Source of the DNA: Streptococcus vestibularis
GTDB taxonomy: Bacteria > Bacillota > Bacilli > Lactobacillales > Streptococcaceae
Direction: 5' to 3'
Length of the DNA: 64,000 bases
Assembly: GCA_010604095.1 (NCBI GenBank)
Contig: JAABLG010000001.1
Location: forward strand, 1-64,000
Under the pieces are notes generated by a model. That model was given only the letters and a program-made list of their open reading frames with translations, was not told the DNA's origin and ran no database searches. The position numbers were made by a program, and so were the translations under genes. Shown piece by piece: positions 9,164 to 18,944 of the stretch. Position 1 is the first letter of the stretch, and every line of letters starts with the position of its first letter.

Positions 9164-10024
9164 ATGAAAATTACTGTTCCAGCAACATCTGCCAATATTG
9201 GTCCAGGCTTTGACTCTGTGGGTGTTGCCGTTTCTAAATATTTGACAATCGAAGTGCTTGAACCGGCAGATGCATGGCATATTGAACATGATTTGGGAGA
9301 TATTCCGTCAGATGAAAACAATCTCCTCATTTCAACAGCCTTGCAAGTTAAGTCTGATTTGAAACCTCATAAATTGGTGATGACATCAGATATTCCCTTG
9401 GCGCGTGGGCTTGGTTCTTCAAGCTCTGTTATTGTCGCAGGGATTGAGTTAGCCAATCAATTGGCAGTTCTGAAGCTCTCGGACGATGATAAACTTGATA
9501 TTGCAACCAAGATTGAAGGCCACCCAGACAATGTTGCCCCAGCTATCTTTGGAAATCTTGTTGTAGCCTCTTATGTGGATGAACATGTTAATAGCATCGT
9601 GGCAGATTTTCCGGAGTGTGCCTTTGTGGCCTTTATTCCGAGCTATGAACTCAAGACCTCTGATTCACGTGGGGTGCTTCCAAGTGACTTGCCTTACAAA
9701 GAAGCTGTAGCTGCATCATCCATTGCCAATGTTGCCATTGCTGCCCTCTTTGCAGGGGATTTGGTCAAGGCGGGACGTGCTATCCAAGGAGACATGTTCC
9801 ACGAACGCTATCGCCAAAAATTGGTCAAGGAATTTGCGACCATTAAGGAATTGTCAGGCCAATACGGTGCCTATGCAACCTATCTCTCAGGTGCTGGTCC
9901 AACAGTAATGACTCTGACACCCAAGGACAAGTCTGCAGCCTTCAAAGCAGCTATCGATGGTCTTGGATTAGACGGTGAAACCTTCATCCTATCTGTGGAT
10001 AAAGCAGGTGTTGTCGTTGACTAG
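9164..10024 (+). CDS. thrB: Homoserine kinase
   Basis: ThrB phosphorylates homoserine on the way to threonine. The 286-residue GHMP kinase has the N-terminal [16 protein letters not shown], the ATP-binding [16 protein letters not shown] and the C-terminal [10 protein letters not shown]. Upstream of the ATG there is only a weak GGTG, so expression may depend on coupling or on the preceding hairpin. Its end overlaps the probable TTG start of rarD by eight bases. thrC is not in the window. Confidence 0.95.
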   Translation: MKITVPATSANIGPGFDSVGVAVSKYLTIEVLEPADAWHIEHDLGDIPSDENNLLISTALQVKSDLKPHKLVMTSDIPLARGLGSSSSVIVAGIELANQLAVLKLSDDDKLDIATKIEGHPDNVAPAIFGNLVVASYVDEHVNSIVADFPECAFVAFIPSYELKTSDSRGVLPSDLPYKEAVAASSIANVAIAALFAGDLVKAGRAIQGDMFHERYRQKLVKEFATIKELSGQYGAYATYLSGAGPTVMTLTPKDKSAAFKAAIDGLGLDGETFILSVDKAGVVVD

Positions 10025-10901
10025 AAAGAATCAAGGGTTGCTCTTTGGACTTGCAACCTATATTCAATGGGGATTTTTATCCCTTTTTTGGAAGCTTTTA
10101 GCAGGTGTTTCAGCCTATAATACCTTCTCATGGCGGATTGTCTTTACTGTAGTGACCATGCTGGTTTATGCGCTAATAGCTAAACAAAATACACGTTTTA
10201 AAGGGGAACTTGTGGAACTTTGGCAGGATAAGAAGGCCTTGCTTCGTATGCTGCTTGCCAGCTTTCTCATAGCAGCCAACTGGTTGATTTATATCTATGC
10301 TGTGGGTCATGGGCAAGCGACACAAGCTAGTTTAGGTTATTATATTATGCCTATTATTTCTATCCTGTTTGCTCTTATTTTTCTTCGAGAATCTCTGAGC
10401 AGAACCATGTGGGCAGCAGTAGTTTTAGCTTTTATAGGAGTATTGGTTCTTGTTCTTAATACAGGAAAACTTCCCATGGTTTCTTTAGGATTAGCCCTGA
10501 GTTTTGGTTTTTATGGCTTGATCAAGAAGGGGGTCAAGTTGTCTAGTGATGTGGCTATGTTAGTGGAAAGTGGTTTTCTTCTTCCTTTTGTAGTAGTCTA
10601 TTTGGCCTTCTTTTCACCAGAGTCATTTTCCTCATACTCGAGCATGGAGATGTTTCTCCTAGCCATCTCAGGTGTGGTGACGGCTGTTCCCCTTCTCTGC
10701 TTCTCTGAGGCAGTTAAAAGGGCACCGCTTAACCTTATCGGCTTTATCCAGTACCTTAATCCTACCATTCAACTGCTTGTGGCTATTCTCATTTTTGGTG
10801 AGACTGTTACTATGGGAGAATTGAAGGGGTTCATCTTTATTTGGATAGCTATCTTGGTCTTCGTGACCGGTCAATTAGCGACTATTCGTAGAAGTTCCTG
10901 A
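10017..10901 (+). CDS. rarD: EamA-family transporter RarD
   Basis: This 294-residue membrane protein has about ten hydrophobic helices and the DMT/EamA fold, with RarD-like stretches such as [14 protein letters not shown] and [16 protein letters not shown]. Substrate is unknown; export of an amino acid or related metabolite is plausible next to hom-thrB but is inference. The TTG at 10017 is chosen because it gives [11 protein letters not shown] and the usual RarD length, with GCAGG seven bases or so upstream; GTG 10008 is an alternative. Confidence 0.82.
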   Translation: MTRKNQGLLFGLATYIQWGFLSLFWKLLAGVSAYNTFSWRIVFTVVTMLVYALIAKQNTRFKGELVELWQDKKALLRMLLASFLIAANWLIYIYAVGHGQATQASLGYYIMPIISILFALIFLRESLSRTMWAAVVLAFIGVLVLVLNTGKLPMVSLGLALSFGFYGLIKKGVKLSSDVAMLVESGFLLPFVVVYLAFFSPESFSSYSSMEMFLLAISGVVTAVPLLCFSEAVKRAPLNLIGFIQYLNPTIQLLVAILIFGETVTMGELKGFIFIWIAILVFVTGQLATIRRSS

Positions 10902-10921
10902 TGTCTGTCAGGGACTTTTTA
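10892..10921 (+). terminator. Terminator overlapping the rarD stop codon
   Basis: AAGTTCCTGA pairs with TCAGGGACTT, followed by five T. The rarD stop is inside the left arm. Confidence 0.85.
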
Positions 10922-10952
10922 TGAGTTTGTTATAAAAAAAGGCCAAGTTTAT

Positions 10953-10981
10953 CTGACAATTTTAGAACTTTAAGATATAAT
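10953..10981 (+). promoter_or_regulatory. Promoter of the PepSY gene
   Basis: CTGACA and TATAAT are spaced by 17 bp, 32 bases before the ATG. Confidence 0.75.
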
Positions 10982-11013
10982 AGTAGTATTAGATTAAAAT
11001 AGCGGAGAATTTT

Positions 11014-11634
11014 ATGCGAAAAATGAAAAAGCTTGTGGGCTATGTGTTCTTACTTGCTATCCCAGTTGTCATCGCTGCAGCCCTGTTTATCTATAACGGT
11101 TCAGGTTATCGCTTGTCAGAACAAGATGCAGCAGATGTTGCCTACAAAAATGCAGGTGTTAAAACCTCTGAGATTTCCCAATCAACAGTCTCAAAAACAC
11201 GTACAGGCTTGCATGGCAGTTATAAGGTTAGTTTTACAACACCAGACAACCACTTTGATTACACCATTGATGGTCAATCTGGGTCTATTTTGAGTCAGAA
11301 GAGCGACCATCCAACTTCTAATGATGAAGATGATGCTCAAAAGACTGACGACGATAAAGACAAGACACAACCTAGCGAAGATAAAGATACCCCACCGGTA
11401 TCTAAAGACGCCGCTCAAACGACAGCCCTTAATCATGCCGGCTTAGCTGCTGGTTCTGTTACGAACTTGACGACAGATTTGAAGACTGAAGGAGACGGTA
11501 AGGTTTATAATATCAGTTTTGATTACGCAGCTAGTGGTCTACGTTATAAATACGCAGTTAATGCCGAGTCAGGAGCTATCGTCGCCTACACAACAGAGTA
11601 CATCTCAGGAAGCGCTGCAACCCCAGCCCAATAG
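11014..11634 (+). CDS. Exported protein with two PepSY domains
   Basis: This 206-residue protein begins with a signal or anchor helix (about residues 5-25) and then has two PepSY-like repeats, each with an A-(L/Y)-x-HAG/NAG opening and a Y-x-(V/I)-SF-x... (Y/F)-D-Y strand. An acidic D/E/K-rich linker separates them (about residues 95-130). PepSY domains are proposed to inhibit or chaperone secreted proteases; a precise role is unknown. It stands alone between a terminator and the promoter of a small gene. Confidence 0.82.
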   Translation: MRKMKKLVGYVFLLAIPVVIAAALFIYNGSGYRLSEQDAADVAYKNAGVKTSEISQSTVSKTRTGLHGSYKVSFTTPDNHFDYTIDGQSGSILSQKSDHPTSNDEDDAQKTDDDKDKTQPSEDKDTPPVSKDAAQTTALNHAGLAAGSVTNLTTDLKTEGDGKVYNISFDYAASGLRYKYAVNAESGAIVAYTTEYISGSAATPAQ

Positions 11635-11679
11635 CTTTTTAGTTGTCTGAAAACCTTCCGTAGTTGTTAGCAAAAGTCC

Positions 11680-11707
11680 TTGCATTTTCTCTGAAATGGT
11701 GTAAACT
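11680..11707 (+). promoter_or_regulatory. Promoter of the small acidic protein gene
   Basis: TTGCAT and TAAACT are 16 bp apart, about 60 bases before the start codon. Confidence 0.5.
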
Positions 11708-11766
11708 TAAGGTGAAAACGGTAACAGTATTTTCGAAAGTTACCCAAAATCAAGGAGGCTTTGACC

Positions 11767-11970
11767 ATGAAAGAATTTCAAGCATTTAAAGACACGCTTA
11801 GCAACAAGGCTCTCAAAGCCATTTACGAAGAAAGTAAACTGGAAGTTCAAGATGAAACGACCGAAGGCACCGAAGCCTTCTCACTAGCCTTAGCAACCCA
11901 AATGGCTATCAATCTACTCGAAAGCTATGAAAAATGGCTTGAAGAAGAAAGAGCTAAGGAAGAAAAATAA
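11767..11970 (+). CDS. Small acidic hypothetical protein
   Basis: A 67-residue protein that I do not recognise. It is rich in Glu and Lys, lacks membrane helices or a signal, and looks fully helical, ending in EKWLEEERAKEEK. The strong AGGAGG site at 11753-11758 points to ATG 11767, not the TTG six bases earlier. It has its own promoter and lies before the first valine T-box. Confidence 0.7.
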   Translation: MKEFQAFKDTLSNKALKAIYEESKLEVQDETTEGTEAFSLALATQMAINLLESYEKWLEEERAKEEK

Positions 11971-12093
11971 GATGAAATCCTTGTCGACAGATAGGGGTTT
12001 TTCTAATGGGAATAAAATGAGGAATTGAATTCATGTTTAAAGGTGAAATCTGTAGTCTGACTTATTTGCAAATTCAGGGCCCCACAATTTCAT

Positions 12094-12313
12094 TTGTCTT
12101 GGTCTTAAAATTGTGATAAAATAAGACCATTCAGAGGTGCTTTGAAACCCATTTGTCACAGGAAGCGGTGGTACTGAGAAATCCGCACAAATGTCAAAGC
12201 TGGTTGCTGATGGTCAAATTGAATCAAGAAAGCTGTGAGTGGTTACCACTCAAAACTGGGTGGTACCGCGGATACATATTCGTCCCTGTCATGGTTATGG
12301 CAGGGATTTTTTA
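12094..12313 (+). promoter_or_regulatory. Valine T-box leader, copy 1 (with promoter)
   Basis: A promoter (TTGTCT 12094, TAAAAT 12117, 17-bp spacer) starts a leader with the T-box core GGGTGGTACCGCGG near 12258-12271. The terminator is TCCCTGTCA / TGGCAGGGA followed by six T. On the 3' side of stem I, GTC (12193-12195) followed by A fits a valine specifier. Uncharged tRNA-Val should favour read-through into the flavin-reductase and GNAT genes. The copy at 15034-15253 is about 96 percent identical over the leader. Confidence 0.9.
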
Positions 12314-12414
12314 TAGCTTTTAAAGAAGCAAGACCGAAGGTCGCAGGTGAATTTAGAGATATTGATGCAGACGGAGCGAAAGCGAGGTCTACGTTCCTAT
12401 CAGAGGAGGGTGAC

Positions 12415-12993
12415 ATGAAGCAATCTTTTGAGACCAGTAAATTGTACTATGGTTTTCCCATTTTTATCTTGGGTTACCAGGACCAGACCTATGGCTATAA
12501 TGTGACGACTTGTAGTTCTTCTTATAGTCTAGGAGATTGGCTGGTCATTGGTGTTGGTGCTGAGGAAAATGCAGCTGACCAGATTAAGCATTATCAGAAG
12601 TTCACTGTGAACATCCCTGATGAAAACTTCATGCTTGAGATGGAACAGGCTGGTTTCATCAGCCATCGGGAAAAGTTGAAACACCTGGGGCTTGACTACG
12701 AGATTTCTGAACGGACCCAGGCACCGATTTTGGAGGCTTGTCCAGTCGTATTGGACTGTCAGGTAGATCGGATTATCGAGGAAGATGGCATCTGCCATAT
12801 CTTTGCCAAGATTCTTGATCGACTGGCTAATCCAGAACTCTTGGACGATAAAGGCCATTTTAAAAATGACTGCTTTGCACCGACTTACTTTATGGGAGAT
12901 GGTCATAAACGTGTCTATCGCTATCTAGATAATCGTGTCGACCCCATGGGAAGCTTTATCAAGAAAGCGAGGAAGAAGGATGACAAGAGCTGA
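12415..12993 (+). CDS. Flavin reductase-like domain protein
   Basis: The 192-residue protein carries a flavin reductase-like (split-barrel FMN-binding) domain, seen in GYNVTTCSSSYSLGDWLVIGVG and the later EACPVVLDCQVDRIIE. Such proteins reduce or bind FMN; substrate here is unknown. ATG 12415 follows GAGGAGGG; reading further upstream would run through the T-box terminator and is not credible. It lies about 100 bases after the T-box and overlaps the GNAT gene by 14 bases, so both would be under valine control. Confidence 0.83.
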   Translation: MKQSFETSKLYYGFPIFILGYQDQTYGYNVTTCSSSYSLGDWLVIGVGAEENAADQIKHYQKFTVNIPDENFMLEMEQAGFISHREKLKHLGLDYEISERTQAPILEACPVVLDCQVDRIIEEDGICHIFAKILDRLANPELLDDKGHFKNDCFAPTYFMGDGHKRVYRYLDNRVDPMGSFIKKARKKDDKS

Positions 12994-13537
12994 GTTACCA
13001 GAACGAATTGAAACGGAGCGTCTGGTCTTACGAGTCCGTACAGTAGCTGATGCAGAGGATATCTTTGACTTTGCCAGTCTCCCAGAAGTCTCCTACCCAG
13101 CGGGCTTTCCGCCCGTTAAGACCTTGGAAGATGAGATTTATTACCTAGAACATATCCTTCCAGAGCGCAATCAAAAGGATAATCTCCCAGCAGGATACGG
13201 CATTGTAGTCAAAGGGACTGATACAATCATCGGCTCAGTTGATTTCAACCATCGCCACGAAGACGATGTGCTGGAGATTGGCTATACCTTGCACCCAGAC
13301 TATTGGGGCCGCGGTTATGTTCCTGAAGCAGCGCGTGCCTTGATTGATTTAGCTTTTAAAGAACTGGGGCTTCATAAGATAGAATTGTCTTGCTTTGGCT
13401 ACAATATCCAAAGTCAACGTGTCGCTGAGAAACTTGGTTTTACCCTTGAAGCTCGTATCCGAGACCGCAAAGATGCCCAAGGCAATCGCTGTGATGATTT
13501 GATATATGGCTTGCTGAAGAGTGAGTGGGAGAGATGA
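12980..13537 (+). CDS. GNAT-family N-acetyltransferase (RimJ/RimL-like)
   Basis: This 185-residue protein opens with the RimJ-like IETERLVLRVR and contains the acetyl-CoA loop YWGRGYVPEAARALI plus the SQRVAEKLGFTLEAR end motif. It acetylates an unknown amine or N-terminus. The ATG lies inside the end of the flavin-reductase gene after a GAGGAAG site, so translation is coupled. Confidence 0.88.
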   Translation: MTRAELPERIETERLVLRVRTVADAEDIFDFASLPEVSYPAGFPPVKTLEDEIYYLEHILPERNQKDNLPAGYGIVVKGTDTIIGSVDFNHRHEDDVLEIGYTLHPDYWGRGYVPEAARALIDLAFKELGLHKIELSCFGYNIQSQRVAEKLGFTLEARIRDRKDAQGNRCDDLIYGLLKSEWER

Positions 13538-13562
13538 TGAATTTAAGTATTGTGGGAGAACT

Positions 13563-14889
13563 ATGAGTATTTTTACTAAAATTTGGAAGAAATTTTTACA
13601 CGTACTTGCTATTGTTCCTATACTAGCTACTGCATCTATTTTTAGTGTAGCTGTTCCCTCCTTTTTATTTAGTTTGATTTTCACTAGGGATACAACGCTT
13701 TATATTCTGGAGATAATCATTTGCTTATTATTAACTGGTTTTTATTTTAAATTTTTGACTAAATGTAATTATTCTAAATTTAGTTTTTTTTTCTTATTTT
13801 TTGATTTCAATCTTAACTTCAATTATATTTTTTGTTTCTAAATATAAACTAGTTATAATTTTTCAATTTGCTTTGATACTGACGCATGCTATTATCTACA
13901 TAAATCGCTTCCATAGATTCCGATCTTTTCTTTCAAAAAGTATTGAAGTCTTAGCTTTTATGAATATTTATGATGGGATATTTTCTGGAATATTTATTTA
14001 TTTTTTATATCACTTGAATTTAGTCAATTCTACTTTAAATGATTTAATGAAATCTTATAAAATAAATGAAAATCAGATGAGTGATTGGATTAGTATTTTG
14101 CTGATCTTGATAGTACCAGTTATATTAGCTATTATAAAAGCATTAGTATCGATCAAAATATTTAAGCAGAGAAATAACATATTTGTGCCTAAGGGAAAAA
14201 CATTGTGGAATGCATATGCTAGTATGATTTTATCTTCATTTGTTTGGTATATTATCTACCTATACTACTTTTTTTCACGAACTATTGATTTTCACGCTGA
14301 TTTAATTGTTGATATAGTTGTATTAAATTCTTATATGGCTCTTTATTTAATATGTTGGAGGATAGTTTATAATCAAATAGGGCATGATATCAAAGAAGTA
14401 AAAGATGTGATTGCTTCGTGGGTAACTGGAATAATATGTTTACTATTACTTGCACTTTTTAATCAAGTTGAAAGTGAATTAATAAATGCTTTAACTTGGT
14501 TTCTACCAATCTTAATTCCCAGTTTGATAGGAGAAATAAATTCCCAGTTTGATCCAAAGAAATATAAGAAAAAACCAATAAGAACTGATAAGATGGATAG
14601 GCATCTCTATAAACTTCAACTATACAGTTTTCTTACTTTATTAATATTAACTATTATTCCGAAGTTAATTGAAATTATAACTGGATTAAAGATAAAAGTA
14701 GAGTTAGCAAATCTTTTAAATTTGCCAGATAATTGGATGTCTGGATTTTATGCTTCAACTATTATTGTTCTTTTTTGTTTCATATTATCTTTAATTTTTG
14801 GAAGTGGTATGATTTGGTTATTAAAATATTTCTATTTAGAACCATCAAAAAGTTATTATAAGTTTGAAAAAAATAAAAGGAAATTTTAA
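13563..14889 (+). pseudogene. AT-rich multi-pass membrane protein, frameshifted at a T9 run
   Basis: Two overlapping frames form one gene. Frame A starts at ATG 13563 after GGAGAA and ends at 13841; frame B continues to 14889. Both are open across 13759-13841, which includes nine T at 13784-13792. Removing one T joins them into about 441 residues with roughly nine to ten membrane helices. I do not recognise the family. The DNA is visibly richer in A and T than its neighbours, which suggests acquisition. It could be a decayed gene or a slippage-switched one. It lies 25 bases after the GNAT gene, probably in the same transcript. Confidence 0.7.
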
Positions 14890-15033
14890 AAACAAAGTAA
14901 TTACCTAAATATAATATACTTCAGCGAATTTTAGGATTACTAAAATGGTTTGATAACATTTATTTGGAAAAAACGATAGTTGACTTTCTGTAAAGTCTAG
15001 ATATGTCTGTGGTGATTTTGCATATAATTTAAT

Positions 15034-15253
15034 TTGTCATTAGTGCGGAATTATGTTAGAATAGGCCTGTTCAGAGGTGCTTTGAAGCCCATTTGTTACA
15101 GGAAGCGGTGGTACTGAGAAATCCGCATAAATGTCAAAGCTAGTTGCTGATGGTTAAATTGAATCAAGAAAGCTGTGAGTGGTTGCCACTCAAAACTGGG
15201 TGGTACCGCGGATACACATTCGTCCCTGTCATGGTTATGGCAGGGACGATTTT
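15034..15253 (+). promoter_or_regulatory. Valine T-box leader, copy 2 (with promoter)
   Basis: Promoter TTGTCA (15034) and TAGAAT (15057) with a 17-bp spacer. The leader matches copy 1 at an offset of exactly 2,940 bases, with seven differences between 15071 and 15247. The specifier GTC is at 15133-15135, the T-box core near 15198-15211, and the terminator has the same TCCCTGTCA stem. It controls the wedge gene and valS. Upstream of the leader the two copies are unrelated apart from promoter layout. Confidence 0.92.
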
Positions 15254-15275
15254 TTGTAGAAAGTGAGGTAGGAGG

Positions 15276-16229
15276 ATGGAGTTTGAAGGAAAATTAGCAG
15301 TTGGAATAGCCTTAGCTACAGCAGTATCTCCTGTTGTTGTGGAATGGTATAAAGAATGGAAGAAGTCAAAGAACGAATTAATTGAGTCAAAACTGAAATG
15401 TTCAAATTTAATAAGAAGTTATTCGGACATTATAAATGAATATATAGCATATTTAAATAGCAATGAGATAAGTAGTGATGGATTGAATACTGAATTGAAT
15501 GGATTTAGGCTAAAATCCGAAAAACTTTATAATGAGATTATTATGACTTTTTCAGTTCCTAAATATTGGGAAACAATTGTGGTAGAGGATTTTGAACAAC
15601 TAAGTACTAAGTTAATTGATAGAACAGCAGATATAGAGGAAATTTTATTAAATTTGCTAAGAACTATGCAAATACTTCTTCGAAATAGTATGGATACAAA
15701 TGCCAGTAATGATGATAAAGAATATAAAAGAAAACTACATACCTTAAGTAGTTGCCTTTTAGTCTTACTGTCTGATTATTATTTAAATAATACTTCAGAA
15801 AAGAGCAAATCTGCCATTGTAGGTTTTTTTAAGGAGTATGAGAACGAAGTAATTAAGAAAAAAGAGATTGAAGAAAAGCTGTTAAATATTGAACAAAACC
15901 GACCTAAAGAAAATTCAATTTCAACAGATCATTCAGAAAGTGAGAAGAGATTTAATATTGAGATACAACAGGATGAATCTGTTAGTGAGTATTACAAACG
16001 AATTTTTGGTATGTTAAATGAACTTTACCCAAATGATCTCGAGGAAAGAATCAAGGGAGTACCAGGAAGATTGTCAAAATCTCCGAATGTTACCTGGAGA
16101 AATAAAATAGAAGTTAAAGTTGGTAAAAGTGAATACACACTTAATGTGAATTTAAAGCGAAATGTAGCAGAAGAATTTATTAAAGATTTATTACTTAAAA
16201 TAGATATAAAGGAGAACACACATGTCTAA
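15276..16229 (+). CDS. Unknown AT-rich protein with one N-terminal membrane segment, wedged before valS
   Basis: The 317-residue product is not recognised. Residues 7-24 are hydrophobic ([18 protein letters not shown]), followed by a long charged, mostly helical region with a probable coiled coil at 205-225 and a C-terminal basic strand segment. GAGGTAGGAGG precedes ATG 15276. Its last codons read through the valS ribosome site and past the valS ATG, giving an eight-base overlap. It therefore sits between a T-box and the gene that T-box normally serves. Base composition resembles the frameshifted genes on either side. Confidence 0.72.
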   Translation: MEFEGKLAVGIALATAVSPVVVEWYKEWKKSKNELIESKLKCSNLIRSYSDIINEYIAYLNSNEISSDGLNTELNGFRLKSEKLYNEIIMTFSVPKYWETIVVEDFEQLSTKLIDRTADIEEILLNLLRTMQILLRNSMDTNASNDDKEYKRKLHTLSSCLLVLLSDYYLNNTSEKSKSAIVGFFKEYENEVIKKKEIEEKLLNIEQNRPKENSISTDHSESEKRFNIEIQQDESVSEYYKRIFGMLNELYPNDLEERIKGVPGRLSKSPNVTWRNKIEVKVGKSEYTLNVNLKRNVAEEFIKDLLLKIDIKENTHV

Positions 16230-18873
16230 AGAACTTTCACCGAAATACAATCCAGCCGAGGTTGAGGCTGGTCGTTACCAAAAATGGCTTGACGAAGATG
16301 TTTTCAAGCCTTCAGGCGATCAAAAGGCTAAGCCTTATTCTATCGTCATTCCACCACCAAACGTAACAGGGAAGCTTCACCTTGGTCACGCTTGGGATAC
16401 AACCTTACAAGATATCATCATCCGTCAAAAACGTATGCAAGGTTTCGATACACTTTGGCTTCCAGGTATGGACCACGCAGGTATTGCCACTCAAGCCAAG
16501 GTCGAAGCCCGTTTGGCCGAAAGTGGCATTTCTCGTTATGACCTCGGTCGTGAAAAATTCCTTGATAAAGTCTGGGAATGGAAAGACGAGTATGCTTCAA
16601 CCATCAAGCAACAATGGGGCAAGATGGGGATTTCAGTGGATTACTCTCGTGAACGTTTCACTCTTGACGAAGGGTTGTCAAAAGCGGTTCGTAAGGTCTT
16701 TGTAGAGCTTTACAAAAAAGGTTGGATCTACCGTGGTGAATTTATCATCAACTGGGATCCGAAAGCCCGTACAGCCCTTTCTGATATCGAGGTTATCCAC
16801 AAGGATGTGGAAGGTGCCTTCTACCACATGAACTACATGTTGGAAGACGGTTCACATGCTCTTGAAGTGGCGACTACTCGTCCTGAAACTATGTTTGGAG
16901 ACACTGCTGTAGCAGTTAACCCAAATGATGACCGTTATAAAGACTTGATTGGTAAAAATGTTATCTTGCCAATCTTAAATAAACCAATCCCAATCGTTGG
17001 CGATGAACACGCTGACCCTGAATTTGGTACTGGTGTGGTTAAAATCACTCCTGCTCATGACCCTAACGACTTCTTGGTTGGTCAACGTCATAATCTTCCG
17101 CAAGTCAACGTTATGAACGATGATGGTACCATGAATGAATTGGCTGGCGAATTCAATGGTATGGACCGCTTTGAAGCACGTAAGGCTGTTGTCAAGAAAT
17201 TGGAAGAAATCGGTGCCCTTGTTGAAATCGAAAAGATGACTCACTCAGTTGGTCACTCAGAACGTACAGGTGTGCCTGTTGAACCACGTTTGTCTACACA
17301 ATGGTTCGTTAAGATGGACCAATTGGCTAAGAATGCCATTGCCAATCAAGACACAGACGATAAGGTTGATTTCTACCCACCTCGCTTCAACGATACCTTC
17401 CTTCAATGGATGGAAAATGTCCACGACTGGGTTATCTCTCGTCAGCTTTGGTGGGGTCACCAAATTCCTGCTTGGTACAATGCTGAGGGTGAAATGTATG
17501 TCGGCGAAGAAGCACCAGAAGGTGATGGCTGGACACAAGACGAAGATGTCTTGGATACTTGGTTCAGTTCTGCCCTCTGGCCATTCTCAACCATGGGTTG
17601 GCCCGACGTGGAAGCAGAAGACTTTAAACGTTACTTCCCAACTTCAACCTTGGTTACAGGTTACGACATCATCTTCTTCTGGGTATCTCGTATGATCTTC
17701 CAATCATTGGAATTCACAGGCCGCCAACCATTTAAGAATGTCCTTATCCACGGTCTTATCCGTGACGAGCAAGGACGCAAGATGTCTAAGTCACTGGGCA
17801 ATGGGATTGACCCAATGGATGTTATTGAGAAATACGGTGCTGATGCCCTTCGTTGGTTCCTTTCAAACGGTTCTGCACCAGGGCAAGACGTGCGCTTCAG
17901 CTATGAAAAGATGGATGCTTCTTGGAATTTCATTAACAAGATTTGGAACATCTCTCGCTACATTCTCATGAACAATGAAGGATTGACCTTGGATGTAGCG
18001 CGTGAAAATGTAATTAAAGTGGCTGCTGGTCAAGCAGGTAATGTCACAGACCGTTGGATTCTCCACAACCTTAATGAAACCATCGGAAAAGTCACTGAAA
18101 ACTTTGACAAGTTTGAGTTTGGTGTGGCTGGTCACATCCTCTACAACTTCATCTGGGATGAGTTTGCGGATTGGTATGTTGAGTTGACCAAGGAAGTGCT
18201 TTACAGCGATAATGAAAACGAAAAAGTCATCACTCGTTCTGTCCTTCTTTATACTTTGGATCAAATCTTGCGTCTCCTTCACCCAATCATGCCATTCGTA
18301 ACTGAAGAAATCTACGGCCAAATCTCTGAAGGAACAATCGTGACTGCGGAATACCCAGTGGTTCGTCTAGAATTTGAAAACGAAGAAGCAGCAGCCGGCG
18401 TTGAAGCCCTTAAAGACGTGATTCGCTCCGTTCGTAACTCACGTGCAGAAGTGAACGTAGCACCAAGCAAGCCAATCACCATCTTGATTAAGACAAGCGA
18501 CAGCAAGCTTGATGCCTTCTTCAATGACAACGTCAACTACATCAAACGCTTCACAAACCCAGAACACTTGGAAATTGCAGCAGATATCGAAGTACCTGAC
18601 TTGGTTATGTCAAGCATCATCACAGGCGCAGAAATCTACTTGCCACTCGCTGACCTTCTTAATGTTGAAGAAGAATTGGCTCGCCTTGAAAAAGAATTAG
18701 CCAAATGGCAAAAAGAACTCGACATGGTTGGTAAGAAACTTAGCAACGAACGCTTCGTAGCCAATGCCAAACCAGAAGTCGTCCAAAAAGAACGCGACAA
18801 ACAAGAAGATTACCAAGCTAAATACGATGCGACAGTCGTACGTATTGATGAGATGAAGAAGTTGGTGAAATAA
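16222..18873 (+). CDS. valS: Valine--tRNA ligase
   Basis: ValS charges tRNA-Val and edits mischarged threonine. The 883-residue class I synthetase has the HIGH motif in [13 protein letters not shown] (HLGH 53-56), the CP1 editing domain, and KMSKS at 520-524. The C-terminal arm from about residue 810 is a Lys/Glu-rich coiled coil typical of bacterial ValS. Valine T-box copy 2 controls it, but about 970 bases and a foreign-looking gene separate leader and start codon. AAGGAG at 16209-16214 is its ribosome site. Confidence 0.98.
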   Translation: MSKELSPKYNPAEVEAGRYQKWLDEDVFKPSGDQKAKPYSIVIPPPNVTGKLHLGHAWDTTLQDIIIRQKRMQGFDTLWLPGMDHAGIATQAKVEARLAESGISRYDLGREKFLDKVWEWKDEYASTIKQQWGKMGISVDYSRERFTLDEGLSKAVRKVFVELYKKGWIYRGEFIINWDPKARTALSDIEVIHKDVEGAFYHMNYMLEDGSHALEVATTRPETMFGDTAVAVNPNDDRYKDLIGKNVILPILNKPIPIVGDEHADPEFGTGVVKITPAHDPNDFLVGQRHNLPQVNVMNDDGTMNELAGEFNGMDRFEARKAVVKKLEEIGALVEIEKMTHSVGHSERTGVPVEPRLSTQWFVKMDQLAKNAIANQDTDDKVDFYPPRFNDTFLQWMENVHDWVISRQLWWGHQIPAWYNAEGEMYVGEEAPEGDGWTQDEDVLDTWFSSALWPFSTMGWPDVEAEDFKRYFPTSTLVTGYDIIFFWVSRMIFQSLEFTGRQPFKNVLIHGLIRDEQGRKMSKSLGNGIDPMDVIEKYGADALRWFLSNGSAPGQDVRFSYEKMDASWNFINKIWNISRYILMNNEGLTLDVARENVIKVAAGQAGNVTDRWILHNLNETIGKVTENFDKFEFGVAGHILYNFIWDEFADWYVELTKEVLYSDNENEKVITRSVLLYTLDQILRLLHPIMPFVTEEIYGQISEGTIVTAEYPVVRLEFENEEAAAGVEALKDVIRSVRNSRAEVNVAPSKPITILIKTSDSKLDAFFNDNVNYIKRFTNPEHLEIAADIEVPDLVMSSIITGAEIYLPLADLLNVEEELARLEKELAKWQKELDMVGKKLSNERFVANAKPEVVQKERDKQEDYQAKYDATVVRIDEMKKLVK

Positions 18874-18881
18874 ACAAAGAG

Positions 18882-18906
18882 ACACGGTGATGAGCCGTGT
18901 TTTTTT
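18882..18906 (+). terminator. valS terminator
   Basis: ACACGG / CCGTGT with a seven-base loop and a run of six or seven T. Confidence 0.88.
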
Positions 18907-18914
18907 GGTATAAT
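18906..18914 (+). promoter_or_regulatory. Extended -10 promoter of the large accessory membrane gene
   Basis: TGgTATAAT directly follows the T run of the valS terminator, 31 bases before the ATG. Confidence 0.7.
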
Positions 18915-18944
18915 GAGTAGCATAAAAGTTATATTGGAGGGTGT

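Noticed and set aside
12235-12414. Open frame extending the flavin-reductase gene upstream through the T-box
   Set aside because: It would translate the antiterminator and terminator hairpin. ATG 12415 has a strong GAGGAGGG site and the family-like start.
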